From positions 1,922,001 to 1,986,000 of the forward strand of contig JAGTWJ010000006.1 of the NCBI GenBank assembly GCA_020064725.1: DNA of 64,000 nt, read 5' to 3'. The position numbers and the translations under genes were made by a program. This document shows positions 1 to 12,450 of this stretch, piece by piece. Under the pieces are notes generated by a model. That model ran no database searches, was not told the DNA's origin, and saw only the letters and a program-made list of their open reading frames with translations. The stretch is from Drechslerella dactyloides. Lineage: Eukaryota; Ascomycota; Orbiliomycetes; Orbiliales; Orbiliaceae. The first letter of the stretch is position 1. Each line of letters starts with the position of its first letter.

Positions 1-1607
1 ATTTAAAGAAGATATAAATTATATAGGACTAACCAACACCAAAAACACTTAAGAAAGTATAAGTTTTTTTGGGATTATATAATTATTACTGACAATTTAT
101 TTGAAAATATAGTTATTTAGCAATTACCTTTTTAGAATTGACAAAGAAAGATATATATTTTAAAATAACAAAGGAAAAAATTAAAGCTTTCTAAATATTG
201 AAAGAAATATTTATTTCAATATTTATTTTTAAATTTTACAACCCAAAGCTACTAGTATGAATAGAAACTAATACTTTTATAATAGTTTTAAGAGTTTGCT
301 TACTGTAGAAATAACCTGATTAGAAATGGTACCTAGTTATCTATCTATCACATAAGTTTAATGTTATAGAAATAAGATATTTTATATATGATAAGGAACT
401 TATGGCTATTTTATATGTTTATAAGAAATAAAAAATTTATCTATAAACTATAAAACCATTTGAAGTATTTTTAGATTATAAAAATCTTATTTACTTTTTG
501 ATAATAAAAGAATTTAGTAAATACTAAATTTAATAGTAGAAAACACTTAGTAAATATAATATAAAGATTATTTATTTTAAAAAAAAAGAAAATATTAGAG
601 CTGATGTTATTAGTTAATAACCAAACCTTATAAAAGATATTTTTATGGATAAAAAAGTAATTCTGGAATAATAAAGAAATATCATTACTATTAACAAGAA
701 ATTTAATATTATTATTTACAAGATAGAACTAGAAATAGCTATCAGATTAAAAGAAAGTTACCAAAAAAACATAATAATAAAAAGGATATTATAAAATCTT
801 AAAAAAATTATTACCCCTTTTTTTATGGAAAATGGGTATATTCTTTTCAAAGATTTTTTCTATGTTTTAAACAAGAAAATATAATTTAAGATTTTATAGT
901 TATACTATGATATATCTATGTATGGATATTTAGGAGTTAAAAAAATATAAGAATTTATTATATGATAGTATTTTTGGCTTAAAATGAGATAATAAATCAA
1001 AAATTATATTAAAATCTGTGACCTATGCTTAAGAAATAAATTAATAAGATATATATTATATGGATATTTATAATTAAATGAAGTATTAACCAAATTATTC
1101 CAAATTATAATTTATGATTTTGTATAAGGGTTACTATACTTAAAAGACTTCTTAACAAACTAAATATATAATGAAATCCTGATTATTATTTATAAACTTA
1201 TTAAAATTATTATCTTAAAATCATGGAATAGTTCTTGGGGAGCAAAATAATTTTTGATAATTTACAATAAACAAGTATTTAGTTAATATGGATTACAAAA
1301 AAAATATATTTGTGATAGAGATTTTTTTTTTAATAGTAAATATTGGAAATATATTATAAATTTATTAAATACTAAACTTAATATAGTAACTAAAAAAAGA
1401 ACTTAGATTGATAGAATATTAGAATAAATAATCTAGATAGTTAAAATCTATTTTAGATTATTTTTTAATTATGTATAAAATAATTGAATAAAACTGCTAC
1501 TTATGGTAGAACTTATATATAACTTATTAAAATATTTAGTAATGAATTATATATTTTATAAAGTATTATAAAGCTGGAATCTGTGAATTATGTAGTTAAT
1601 TTTATTT

Positions 1608-2145
1608 ATGAAAGAAGAAATATTTAGTGTTAAAGAATATTCTGAGTTTATGAATAAACTATATGAATACCTAAAGAATAACTTGGATTTTACAGCCAAA
1701 ACTATGTTTTATTATTATAATAAGAAAAGAACAAAAGTACCTTTTCTAAAGGAAAAAGATAAAATATATTTATTTATAAAAAATATTAAAACAAAAAAAT
1801 TTAACCAAAAATTTGATTTCTAAAAACTTAGACTATATACTATAATTAAAAAATTGAATAAATATCTTTTTGAACTCTATATTTTTGGAAATTTAAGAAT
1901 TTATAAAATATTTTATATTGTTTTGTTTGAGTTTGTACTGGATGGGTTCAAGGAAGAGGTGGATAATTTGGAGATTAAGAAAAACAATTATAACAAATAT
2001 AAAATCAAAAAGATTTTAGACCACAGAAAAAACCTAGAAATGTTAGCCAATGAATTTCTGATTAAATAAAAAAACTATTTGTTAAAAGAAGATTTATAAT
2101 AATTAGAAAACAATATTTTACTGAAATTTATTAGACAATATTTTG
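1608..2145 (+). pseudogene. Integrase C-terminus and chromodomain remnant
   Basis: An open stretch at 1608-1823 reads like the region after the catalytic core of fungal gypsy integrases: a YYNKKR segment, then KDKIYLFIKNIKTKK, matching the usual 'GDKVYLxxKNIKTKRPS' block. The next open stretch (1854-2069) contains YKIKKILDHR and, after a gap, FLIK, followed by a stop where 'WKGY' would stand. This is the layout of a chromodomain (Y-x-V-E-x-I-L-x-H-R ... Y-L-V-K-W-K-G-Y). Chromodomain-bearing integrases define the chromovirus branch of Ty3/gypsy, in which the domain directs insertion to particular chromatin. Stops and Trp loss fit RIP. Confidence 0.75.
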
Positions 2146-2266
2146 ATGGATTTGATACTTGTTAAGTAAAGCAAGACCCACTACTATGATAATCTTAAAA
2201 AAAACTTAAAAAAAAATGTCAAAACACAAAAAATTAATTATGATAATTATATTAAAAAAATCTATT

Positions 2267-2475
2267 TTATTTTAAAATTATATTTTTTAATATTAAAACT
2301 ATTATTAGATGTAAAAAACTTATATAAATGTAGAATTTATTTTTTTCTAAGATATAAACTAACTTGTTTATAATTTTATATATATTATTATAATAATAAG
2401 TAATTTTATCTAAAACATTAGAATTCGTCTTAGTTTTAAAATGAAGATATAGTATAATTAGTTTAAAAATTAATA
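2267..2475 (-). pseudogene. Antisense accessory ORF remnant between integrase and 3' LTR
   Basis: Read on the minus strand, opposite to gag-pol, this interval matches the 69-codon open frame at 9260-9469 of the complete copy. Shared blocks include VLDK, YYYN, YKI-NKLVY-LEK-KFYIYI and LILKNII. The product is not recognised. Its presence at the same place in two copies suggests a genuine extra ORF of this retrotransposon family. Confidence 0.5.
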
Positions 2476-3461
2476 CTTATTGATGATTGGAATAATTAAG
2501 ATACACTACTAACATATCAAAAAAAAATGAAGAAATAAAAATAATAAAAAAATAGAATATTTTTAATAATCTATTTTATTTTATCCCTTTTTGTATAATA
2601 GAATCTTACAAAACAATTCTTAAAATTATATATATAATATAGAATAAATTAGTATTAATTATATTTAATAATATATATATATTAGAAGAATACTATATTA
2701 AGCATTAAGACTTATAATATTATTATTTAGAAAAGTTTTAAAATTAAATAATTTTAAATTTTTGATCTTAAATAAAAAGATATTAACTTTTTTTTTAAAA
2801 TTTTTCTATTTTTTAATTAAGGTTTTTTTCTTTTCAAAAACAATTTTTATTTTTAAAAAAGTAGTATTTAATTCTTAACAAAAATAAACTATTTTTATTT
2901 AAGTAATTACCAATTTTCTAGCTAATAATAATAATTCCTAGAAAAGTTGAAACTAATCTTGCTTAGCTTTCTGTAATTTTTTATGTTTATAATTAATAAT
3001 TTTAAAAATATGTTTTACTAAAATAAATCAAACAAACTATCAATACAAAAATTAAATAAAAAAAATTATCTATTTAGATTAAGGAAAATGTAGTAATATC
3101 CTTAACATATATAAATAGAATATTTTTTACTAATATTTAAATTTATTTTATAAATATATAAACCAGATATACAAAACTTATATATTATTATAAAAATTAT
3201 TAAATATTTCTTAATAATTTATACCTAATCAAGATAATAATTAGTGAAGGATTTTTTATAACAATCAACAGACATACTAACAAAAAGGAATTATATTAAA
3301 AAAAATTAATTATAGAAAAAAAAAAAAACATAATAAAAAAACTATTTAACTAAAAATTATATTATTTAATTATATAAATATATTATATATAAAAAACCTA
3401 TACTATTTTATTTTATATTATTTATATCTATACCTAAAATTAGTACACCACTAATTCTTAT

Positions 3462-3476
3462 AAAAAAAAAGAATAA
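3462..3476 (+). other. Polypurine tract of the LTR retrotransposon
   Basis: A purine-rich run (nine A followed by GAATAA) lies immediately upstream of the LTR start at 3477. This is where plus-strand DNA synthesis of LTR retrotransposons is primed. The same run, reverse-complemented, borders the LTR at 8260. Confidence 0.6.
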
Positions 3477-4163
3477 TATTATAAAATAACAACATAATAT
3501 CTAAATATTTTATATAAACCAGATTTTTATATAAATACTTAGTTTATATAATATATAAAGTAATAATATATTTATATACTATATAGAATGGACTTTTATA
3601 CAAAATATATAATTATATAGATTTATTTTATATAGATTATCAATTTATATAATATACCTTATTATATAGATAACAAAACTACACAAACAATATAACTATA
3701 TAAAATCTTAAATTATACAAAAAAATACTATTATAGAAAAATATTACCATCATAATATTTTTTTTTAAGCAAAAATTATTATAATAACTCATGGTTATAT
3801 AAGTATTTAATACTTAAGATACTTAATATTTAGTTAAATACTAAACAAAATAAACACTAAGTTATTTAGATAACACATCAACACATTTCTATTAGTTTAT
3901 ATATTAAAACATCATATATATAATCAACATATTTTACTTTAAAACTAATAGTTTTTCTTTTAAGAACCATCAATCAACACCTAAACCATAATATCTCAAT
4001 AGCCAATTTATTTATTATTATTATTATATATTTTATTCCAACAATTACTATTATACCCAATATATATTTATTTTTTATTACTAAGAATCTGTATAATAGC
4101 AACTAAGAGTCAGAAACTTCAAAGTAAAATACATTTGACCCAGTCCTGGGCCGAAGTGTAACA
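3477..4163 (+). repeat. 3' LTR (687 bp), RIP-mutated
   Basis: This is the mutated form of the family LTR, which starts TGTTATGGGATAACAGCAC and ends GGGCCGAAGTGTAACA. Here the first bases have decayed to TATTATAAAATAACA, while the 3' end CTGGGCCGAAGTGTAACA is intact. It is 687 bp long, the same as the LTRs at 7574-8260 and 16270-16956. Confidence 0.85.
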
Positions 4164-5927
4164 AAAAATAGATGTTAGAATGTTTTTTTTATTTTTTATA
4201 TATGTTGAAGGTTTTAGTATATATTATATATAATATATAGGGTAGTTCTCCTGGTTTATTATTTATTGTGTATTTTGTTTTATTAGAATTATTATCTAAA
4301 TTTAAATTATTATTCAGATTAAAGTTATTAGATCTATAAATTATTTGGTTCTTTTTGTATTCTTTTATTAAGTTTTTGATTCTATTTAGTATTTCTTCTT
4401 GAATTTGTTTTATTTAGATAATTTTTTTTTATTCTCTTATTTTAGTATTACTATAATAGTATATATAGTACTCTTTTTATATCTTAAAATATTTAGTATA
4501 ATAAATATATTTAAAAGTACTAAAGGTTTCTTTAAATAATTATTTCTTAATATAATCATAGTATAGAAAGTATTAATATTAATATATCTATTTATTATAA
4601 TAGTTATTATATAGATTAAAATATTGATATAATTAGATGTTAGTACTATCTTATTTATAAAAATAATATCTTTATTCTTTATAAAGAAGATATTCTATAC
4701 CTTTAAAGAGTTATTATTATTTATTAAGATTATATTAAGATAGATTTTTATTATTTTTAGTCCAAGATTAATAAGCTTCCTATTAATCAGCAAAGTTTTA
4801 TCTATATAATATAATCATATAATAGTAAATAGATTTTTAATATAATCAAAAATTATTATATTTTTTATTAATTATATTTTTATATTTAATAGTATTATAT
4901 TCTAGTTATTATCAATAATTTTAGCAAAAATTAGTTTTAAATATTCTATAGATAATTTATTTTTCTATAAATACATTAAATCTATACTTAATATAGATTT
5001 ATAACTTACAAATCTAAATATATTATTATAAGAAGATCATCTATAAGATTAGTTTATTTATATTTTTATTAATAATTTTTATTTATTATCTTTACTTAGT
5101 ATAATAATCCTTATTATATTTTCTAAGGTTTCTAGAAATAAGTTCTTACTATAATTAGTTAAATTAAATAGAAAATATAATTAAAATTAGAAATATTTAG
5201 ATTATTCTTATTAAAATTTCTATATTTATTTAATATTTTTTTTATAAATATTTGTCTAAACTTCTTTTGTATACTAAATATATCCCTAATATAAAATTAT
5301 TCTATAACTAATTAAGTTCTTTTTTTTTAATTAAATATTAATAAATAAAATAAGGTTCTATTTAATAATTATATTAATTTCTTAAATAATATTTTAACAT
5401 TAAACTAATCTAATTCTAAAATAAATATATTTTTATATTTTATTTACTATTATATTAAAATCTTTAGAGATAGATAATTATTTTATTATCCTAAATTATT
5501 TTTCTTAGTAGAGTTATTTCTAGAAATTTCTTTTTCCCTTATTCTTAAGATAGTCTTATTTAATATATCCTATTTTATTATATTAATAATAAAAAAATAT
5601 ATTAAATTTCTTAGATTTCTAGTATTAGATAGTATTAAGATCCATAGATTCTAGTTTATAGGTTTTATTTAATTTTTAAAAAGATTTTCTAATTTAAATC
5701 CAATTCTACTAAGGTTTTTTGGTATATTTATTAAAATAATATTTATTTGGGTTATAATAAAGTTTCTTTTATTACAAACCCCTTTAGAACTAATATAGTA
5801 CATTATCTAATTTGATGGTTATAGTCTATATTTCATAATAGATTATCTTTTTCTTCAAAAACTTTTATTTAATAATTTCTATTTTTAAGTTAGATTTGAG
5901 TTTTTCTCTGGCTCTATAAAATAAAAC
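4164..5927 (-). mobile_element. gag-region fragment of a minus-oriented gypsy copy
   Basis: This AT-rich stretch aligns by eye with about 13.4-15.15 kb, the gag end of the complete minus-strand element; for example, the segments around 4540-4700 and 13780-13930 are near-copies. It abuts the plus-oriented LTR at 4163 on the left and a plus-oriented LTR at 5928 on the right. It is therefore an older copy broken by later insertions or rearrangement. No open frame survives. Confidence 0.65.
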
Positions 5928-6499
5928 TGTTATGGGATAACAGCTCAGCACCCGAATATCCTGTACCAACCATATTCCCTTACCAGCATCCAACCCACAT
6001 AAAGTACACAATAACATGGTACTCATGCACCTTATGAATTAAACTCCTATACAGAACACACATCTATATAAGATAAGCTTACATAGAACCAGGACCTGTA
6101 TCTAGGGCATTGCCACATGGAAGGGCTAACCTCTGTCATCCCTCTCCCGGCACTGAGCACTGAGCAGGACTTTGATCAGCGCTCATCACTGAGCACTGAG
6201 CACAATACATCAACACATCCCTACTATTTTATATATCAGACATTATGTATTTAACTAGCATGCTTCAGCTTCACCTTAGATTAATGGTTTCTCTTTTGAA
6301 AACCATCAGTCAACACCTAAACCATAGTATCTTAATAGCCAGTCTATTTACTATTATTGTTACACATTCTATTCCACAGTTACTATTGTATTTGATATAT
6401 ACTTATCTTTCTCTATTAAGAACCCCGTATGATAGCGACTGAGAGTCAAGGACTTCAGAGTGAAGTGCGTTCAACCCGGTCCTGGGCCGAAGTGTAACA
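5928..6499 (+). repeat. Solo LTR, 572-bp variant, little RIP
   Basis: Begins TGTTATGGGATAACAGC and ends GGCCGAAGTGTAACA, but is about 115 bp shorter than the 687-bp form. It keeps CG dinucleotides and normal base composition (about 6060-6230 is GC-rich, with repeated CACTGAGCACTGAGCA) although both flanks are RIP-mutated. The site corresponds to about 15.15 kb of the complete element's gag region. No clear target duplication is seen (AAAAC versus GAAAG). Confidence 0.8.
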
Positions 6500-7077
6500 G
6501 AAAGATAATACTATAATTATTATTATTTAAGAAAAAAACAAATCTATTATTCTAAATATTTTTATAATTTTAATAGATTTAAAATTTATAAACAATATAT
6601 TAAACAATATTATAAATAGAAATAAATACTACTTCTATTAAAAATATTTTAGAAATAATTTTATTAACTAATAAAAATATATATATATATATATAAAATA
6701 ATATTTTATAGGAATATAGTAAGAAATAACTAATAAATTAAATTATAAAATAAAAAATTAAAAATATTTTAGAACTTATAAAAACATATTAAAATAAGAA
6801 ATCCTAATTTCTATAAAAAATTTACTTTTATCTTATTAATATTTAGAAAACCTATAAAAACCTTAATTAATAATAAAATAAAAAAAAACTATATCTCTAT
6901 TATAATAATATAAAAATATTAATTTAAAATATAATAAAAATCTAATATCTACTAAATTACTACTTTTTTATACTAAATTCTGGGAAAAATTACCTAAGAA
7001 ATAACCCTTAAATTATTTATTAATAAATATTTAAAAGAATATATAATTAATATTCTAGATTTTTTAAAAAATATCTT
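6500..7077 (+). mobile_element. gag/protease fragment of a plus-oriented gypsy copy
   Basis: Matches about 17.0-17.5 kb, the gag-protease junction of another plus-oriented copy. The retroviral-type protease active-site region (LIDSGAD in intact elements) can be traced as a degenerate LIN(S)-type sequence near 6860-6890. It is interrupted at 7078 by an LTR start. Confidence 0.55.
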
Positions 7078-7573
7078 TGTTATGGGATAACAGCACAGCA
7101 CCCGAATATCCTGTACAGACCCCGATTCCCATATGGACACCCAGTTCATATAGTACGCAAAGTAATAATGTATCTATATACTATGTAGAATGGACTCTTA
7201 TATAAGATATATATTTATAAAGACTTATTCTATGTAGATTATTTTTTTATATGATATACTTAGCTATATAGGCTATAAAACTGTATAGATTAAAAAAATA
7301 TTATTATAAAAAAATATTACTTATATTATACTTCTCCTGGTATAAAAGATATTATAATGATTTATAATATATGATATATTTTCTGCTTCTAATTTTCTAG
7401 AAACCAAGAGTAAAGAGTAAGTGATATCTAGGAGTAAGAAATATAATATATTAATATATTCTTATTATCTTATATATTAGATATTATATATTTAATTAGT
7501 TTACTTTATTAATTGATTAATAACTTTTTTTTAGATTTTATTAGTTAATACCTAAATTATAATATCTTAGTAA
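7078..7573 (+). repeat. Truncated LTR, split by the full-length element
   Basis: Starts with an unmutated TGTTATGGGATAACAGCACAG and runs in plus orientation for 496 bp, until the minus-oriented LTR begins at 7574 (TGTTACACTTCGGCC). The last 120 bp of the LTR are missing here. The first 60 bp retain CG, the rest is RIP-mutated. Confidence 0.75.
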
Positions 7574-8260
7574 TGTTACACTTCGGCCTAGGACTGGGTT
7601 GAATGCACTTTATTCTAAAATCTCTAACTCTTAGTTGTTACTGTATGGGTTTTTAGTAGTAAAAGATAAGTATATATTAGGTATAATAATAATTGTTAAA
7701 ATAAAGTATATAATAATAATAATAAATAGGCTAGCTATTAAGGTATTATGGTTTAGGTGTTGATTGATAGTTCTTAAAAGAGAAGTTATTAGTTTTAAAA
7801 TAAAATATATTAATTATATATATAATATTTTAATATATAAATTAGTAGAGATGTGTTGATGTGTTGTTTAAGTGGCTTAGTGTTTATTTTGCTTAGTGTT
7901 TAATTAAATACTAAGTATTCTAAATATTGAATATTTATGTGACTATAAGTTATTATAATAACTTTTGCTTAAAAAAAAATATTATAATAATAATATTTTT
8001 TTATAATAATATCCTTCTATATAATCTAAGATTTTATATAATTATATTGTTTGTGTAGTTCTGTTATCTATATGGTGGAGTATATTATATAAATTAATGG
8101 TTTATATAAAACAAATCTATATAGTTGTGTATTTTGTATAGGAGTTTATTCTATATAATATATAGATATGTTATTACTTTGTGTATTGTGTGGACTAGGT
8201 ATCTGTATGGGGATTTGGTCTGTATAGGATATTTGGATATTATATTATTATTTTATAATA
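7574..8260 (-). repeat. 3' LTR of the complete gypsy element
   Basis: This is the reverse complement of the family LTR. It begins TGTTACACTTCGGCCTAGGA on the plus strand and ends TTTTATAATA, the decayed complement of TGTTATGGGATAA. The element's polypurine tract follows directly at 8261-8276. Confidence 0.85.
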
Positions 8261-9259
8261 TTATTCTTTTTTTTTATAAAAATTAGTGGTGCACTAATTT
8301 TAAATATAAATATAAATAATATAGAATAAAATGGTATAGGTTTTTTGTATATAATATGTTTATATAATTAAATAATATAATTTTTGGTTGAATGGTTTTT
8401 TTGTTATATTTTTTTCTTTTTCTATAATTAATTTTTTTTAATATAATTCTTTTTTGTTAGTATGTTTGTTGATTATTATAAGAAATCTTCTATTGATTGT
8501 TGTTTTGATTAGATATAAATTATTGAGAAATGTTTAATAATTTTTATAGTAGTATATGAGTTTTGTGTGTTTGATTTGTATGTTTATAGGGTAAATTTAA
8601 ATATTGGTAAGAAGTGTTCTGTTTGTGTGTGTTAAGGATGTTGTTGTGTTTTTTTTGATTTAAATAAATAGTTTTTTTTGTTTAGTTTCTGTGTTGATAG
8701 TTTGTTTGATTTATTTTAGTGGAGTGTGCTTTTAAGATTATTAATTATAAATATAAAAAGTTATAGAAAACTAAATAAGATTAGTCTTAATTTTTCTAAG
8801 AATTATTATTGTTGGTTAGAAAATTAATAATTGTTTAAACAAAATAATTTGTTTTTATTAAGAGTTGGATGTTGTTTTTTTAAAAATAAAAGTTGTTTTT
8901 GAAGAGAAAAAAGTCTTAATTAAAGAATAGAAGAATTTTAAAAAAGAAGTTAGTATCTTTTTATCTAAGATTGGAAATTTAGAATTATTTGATTTTAAGA
9001 TTTTTCTAAATAATGATGTTGTAAATTTTAATATTTAATATAGTATTTTTTTAATATATGTATGTTGTTAAATATAACTAGTACTAGTTTATTCTGTGTT
9101 GTGTGTGTAATTTTAAGAATTGTTTTATAAGATTCTATTATATAAAAAGGGGTAAAATAAAATAGGTTGTTAAGGATATTCTATTTTTTTGTTATTTTTA
9201 TTTTTTTATCTTTTTTTAATATGTTAATAATATGTTTTGATTGTTTTAATTGTTAATGG

Positions 9260-9469
9260 GTGCTGGCTTTTAAATTAGTTATGCTGTGTCTTTGTTTTAA
9301 AACTAAGGTGAATTCTGATGTTTTAGACAAGGTTATTTATTATTATAATAGTATATATAAAATTATGAATAAGTTGGTTTATGTTTTGGAAAAGAGTAAG
9401 TTCTATATTTATATAAATTTCTTATATCTAATAATAATTTTAATATTAAAAAATATAATTCCAAAATAA
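9260..9469 (+). pseudogene. Antisense accessory ORF of the gypsy element
   Basis: A 69-codon open frame on the strand opposite to gag-pol, between the chromodomain and the 3' LTR. It is notable for surviving as an open frame inside an RIP-mutated element. Residues such as SDVLDKVIYYYNSIYKI and LEKSKFYIYIN recur in the copy at 2267-2475. Further open pieces upstream (8600-9200) suggest that it is the end of a longer coding region with a Cys-rich part near 8610-8660. Function unknown. Confidence 0.45.
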
Positions 9470-9619
9470 AATAAATTTTTTTGGTATAATTATTATGATT
9501 AATTTTTTGTGTTTTAATGTTTCTTTCTAGGTTTTTCTTGGGGTTGTTATAGTGGTGGGTCTTATTTTATTTAATAAATATTAAATTTATCAAAATATTG
9601 TTTAATAAATTTTAATAAG

Positions 9620-11000
9620 ATATTGTTTTCTAGTTATTATAAATCTTTTTTTAATAGATAATTTTTTTATTTAATTAGAAATTTATTGGTTAATATTTCT
9701 GGGTTTTTTTTATAATTTAAAATCTTTTTAATTTTATATTTATTATAGTCATTTTTTTTGATTTTTGGGTTATCTATCTTTTTTTTAAGCCTATCTAGTA
9801 TAAGCTCAAACAAAACAATATAGAATATTTTATAGATTCTTAAGTTTTTAGGAATATAAAATTTAAAAAGATATTTATTTAATTTTTTAATTATAATATA
9901 TAATCCAAGTTTTTAAAAATTAAATTTTTAATTAGATCTTTTTGTTTTAATATTTTTTACAAACAAATATACTTTATCTTTTTTTTTTAGAAAAAATATT
10001 TTTATTCTTTTCTTATTATAATAGTAAAACATAGTTTCAACTACAAAATCCAAGTCATTCTTTAGATGTTTATATAGTTTGTTTATGGATTCAGAATATT
10101 TTTTAATATTAGATATTTTTTCTTTTATAAGTAAGGCTAGCTGCATAGTTCATGGGTTTCAGCCTCATAATATCTTATAGAATATATAATTTATTACTAA
10201 ATATTTTAATAAATTATATATGAGTTTTGCCATAAATAATAGTTTTATCCAATTATTTTATATATAATTAAAAAATAATCTAAAATAAATCTCAACTATT
10301 TAGATTGTTTGTTTTGATGTTCTATTAATCTAAGTTTTTTCTTTAATTACTATATTAAGTTTAGTATTGAATAAGTTTATAATATATTTTTAGTATTTAC
10401 TATTAAAGAGAGAATCTTTATTGCAGATATATTTTTTTTATAATCTATATTAGCTAAATATTTGTTTATTGTAGATTATTAAAAATTATTCTGCTCCTTA
10501 AAAATTATTCTATAGTTTTAGGATAATAATTTTAGTAAATCTACAGATAATAATCAAGATTTTGTTATATATTTAGTTTATTAAAGGGTCTTTTGAGTAT
10601 GATAACCCTTATATAAAATCATAGATTATAATTTAAAATAGTTTAGTTGATGTTTTATTTGGTTATAAATATCTGTATGGTGTATATTTTATTAGTTTGT
10701 TCCTTAAACATAAGTCATAGATTTTAATATAGTTTTCAATTTATTATTTTATTTTAAATTAAAAATACTATCATATAATGAGTTCTTATATTCTTTCAAC
10801 TCCTAAATATCTATATATAGATATATCATAATATAGTTATAAGATCTTAAATTACATTTTCTTGTTTAAAATATAGAAAAAATTTTTAAAAAGAATATAC
10901 CTATTTTTCATAAAAAAAAGAGTAATAATTTTTTCAAAATTCTATAATATCTTTTTTATTATTATATTTTTTTAATAACTTTTTTTTAATCTAATAACTA
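9620..11000 (-). pseudogene. Integrase plus chromodomain remnant of the complete element
   Basis: A 72-codon open piece at 9928-10146 reads YYYNKKRIKIFFLKKKDKVY and then VKNIKTKRS, the post-catalytic block of fungal gypsy integrases, and aligns with 1608-1823. Downstream (about 9750-9620) the reverse complement gives the chromodomain start seen intact at 1965-2070. The catalytic core between 10150 and 11000 is riddled with stops. Confidence 0.7.
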
Positions 11001-11639
11001 TTTCTAGTTCTATTTTGTGAATAATAATATTAAATTCTTTATTAATAATAATGATATTTCTTTGTTATTCTAGAATTACTTTTTTATCCATAAAAATATT
11101 TTTCATAAAATTTAGTCATTAGTTAATAACATCAACTCCAACATTTTTTTTTCTTTTGAAATAAATGATTTTTATATTATATTTACTAAATATTTTCCAC
11201 TATTAAACTTAGTATCTGCTAAATTCTTTTGTTATTAGAAAATAGATAAAGTTTTTATAATCTAAAAATACTTCAAATAGCTCCATAATTTGTAGGTAAA
11301 TTCTCTATTTCTTATAAGTATGTAAGATAATTATAAATTCCTTATTATATATAAGATATCTTATTTTTGTAGCATCAAATTTATACAATAAGTAGATAAT
11401 TGGGTGCCATTTCTGGTCAGATTATTTCTACAATAAACAAGTTCCTAAAACTGCTATAAAAATATTAGCTTTTATTTGTATTAGTAGCTTTGGGTTATAA
11501 AATTTAAAGATAGATATTGAAATAAATGTTTCTTTTAGTGTTTGGAAAGTTTTAATTTTTTTTTTTGTTATTTCAAAATGTATGTTTTTTTTTGTTAATT
11601 CTAAGAGGGTAATTGCCAAATAACTGTATTTTTAAATGA

Positions 11640-12450
11640 ATTATTAGTAGTAGTTGTATAGTTCTAAAAAAACTTATACTTCTTTAAATATTTTCAGTAT
11701 TAGTTAATCTTATATAACTTATACTTTTTTTAAGTCCATTTTTATACCATGAGGAATAATAATAGCTCTTAAAAATTTAACTTTAATTACTTCAAATTTA
11801 GATTTCTCTAATTTAATTTTAAACTTATATTAATTTAGGATTTTAAGAATTTAGTTAACATATTTTCAGTATTCTAAAAGATTTTTACTATAAATAAAAA
11901 TATCATTTAAATATATTATATATATATTATCAATATACTTTTATAGAACATAATTTATAAATATTTAAAAAATTACAAACACATTAATTAATCTAAAAAA
12001 TATAACTAAATATTCAAATAGTTTGTATTTAATTTTGAAAACAATTTTTTATTCTTTTTTAAAATTGATTTTAATATTATAATATACATTAATAAAATCA
12101 AATTTTATATAGATAGTAGTATCTAATATCCTATCAAAGGATTTATTAATAAAGGGTAGAGGTTTTTTGTTTTTAATAATTATTATATTAAAAATTTGGT
12201 AGTTAATACAAATTTATAATTTCTTAAAATTCTTTTTCTTTACAAACAAAATAAAGTATTTTACTAGTAAATTAGAAGATCATATATATTTAATTTTAAA
12301 ATTTTTTTTAATATATTTATAGAATATTGTTGTCTCTTAGTCAATATATCTATATATTAACATAAATTTGGGCTGTGTTCCTTTTTATAAAAATATCAAG
12401 TATTTAAATAAATTAATTTTAAATAAAGTTTATTTTTTTAATATAGGTTG
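11640..12450 (-). pseudogene. Reverse transcriptase remnant of the complete element
   Basis: On the minus strand the segment 11914-11884 reads YLNDIFIYS, the decayed form of YLDDILIYS, the reverse-transcriptase catalytic motif of gypsy elements. The change of the first Asp to Asn is a G-to-A change expected from RIP. The homologous plus-oriented copy at 18.18-18.48 kb shows EWKTIFKTRYKLFKYL, equivalent to the usual EWKTAFRTRYGxFEYLV. Confidence 0.7.

Larger units (their letters stand above)
1..3476 (+). mobile_element. RIP-mutated Ty3/gypsy retrotransposon, 3' internal part (cut by window edge)
   Basis: Plus-oriented internal region of an LTR retrotransposon that enters from the left edge. 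Read in + frames with many stops, it gives in order the segment after the reverse transcriptase, an RNase H-like stretch (about 1-700), an integrase region (about 700-1800) and a chromodomain remnant (about 1965-2140). About 1.3 kb of non-gag-pol sequence then precedes the 3' LTR at 3477. The sequence is almost free of CG and full of TA, typical of RIP in Pezizomycotina. The same order occurs reversed in the complete copy at 7574-16956. It is not functional. Confidence 0.85.

Noticed and set aside
6245..6442. 65-codon open frame
   Set aside because: It lies wholly inside the LTR at 5928-6499 and is explained by its composition.
11428..11619. 63-codon minus-strand frame
   Set aside because: Part of the RNase H region of the decayed gypsy element, not a separate gene.
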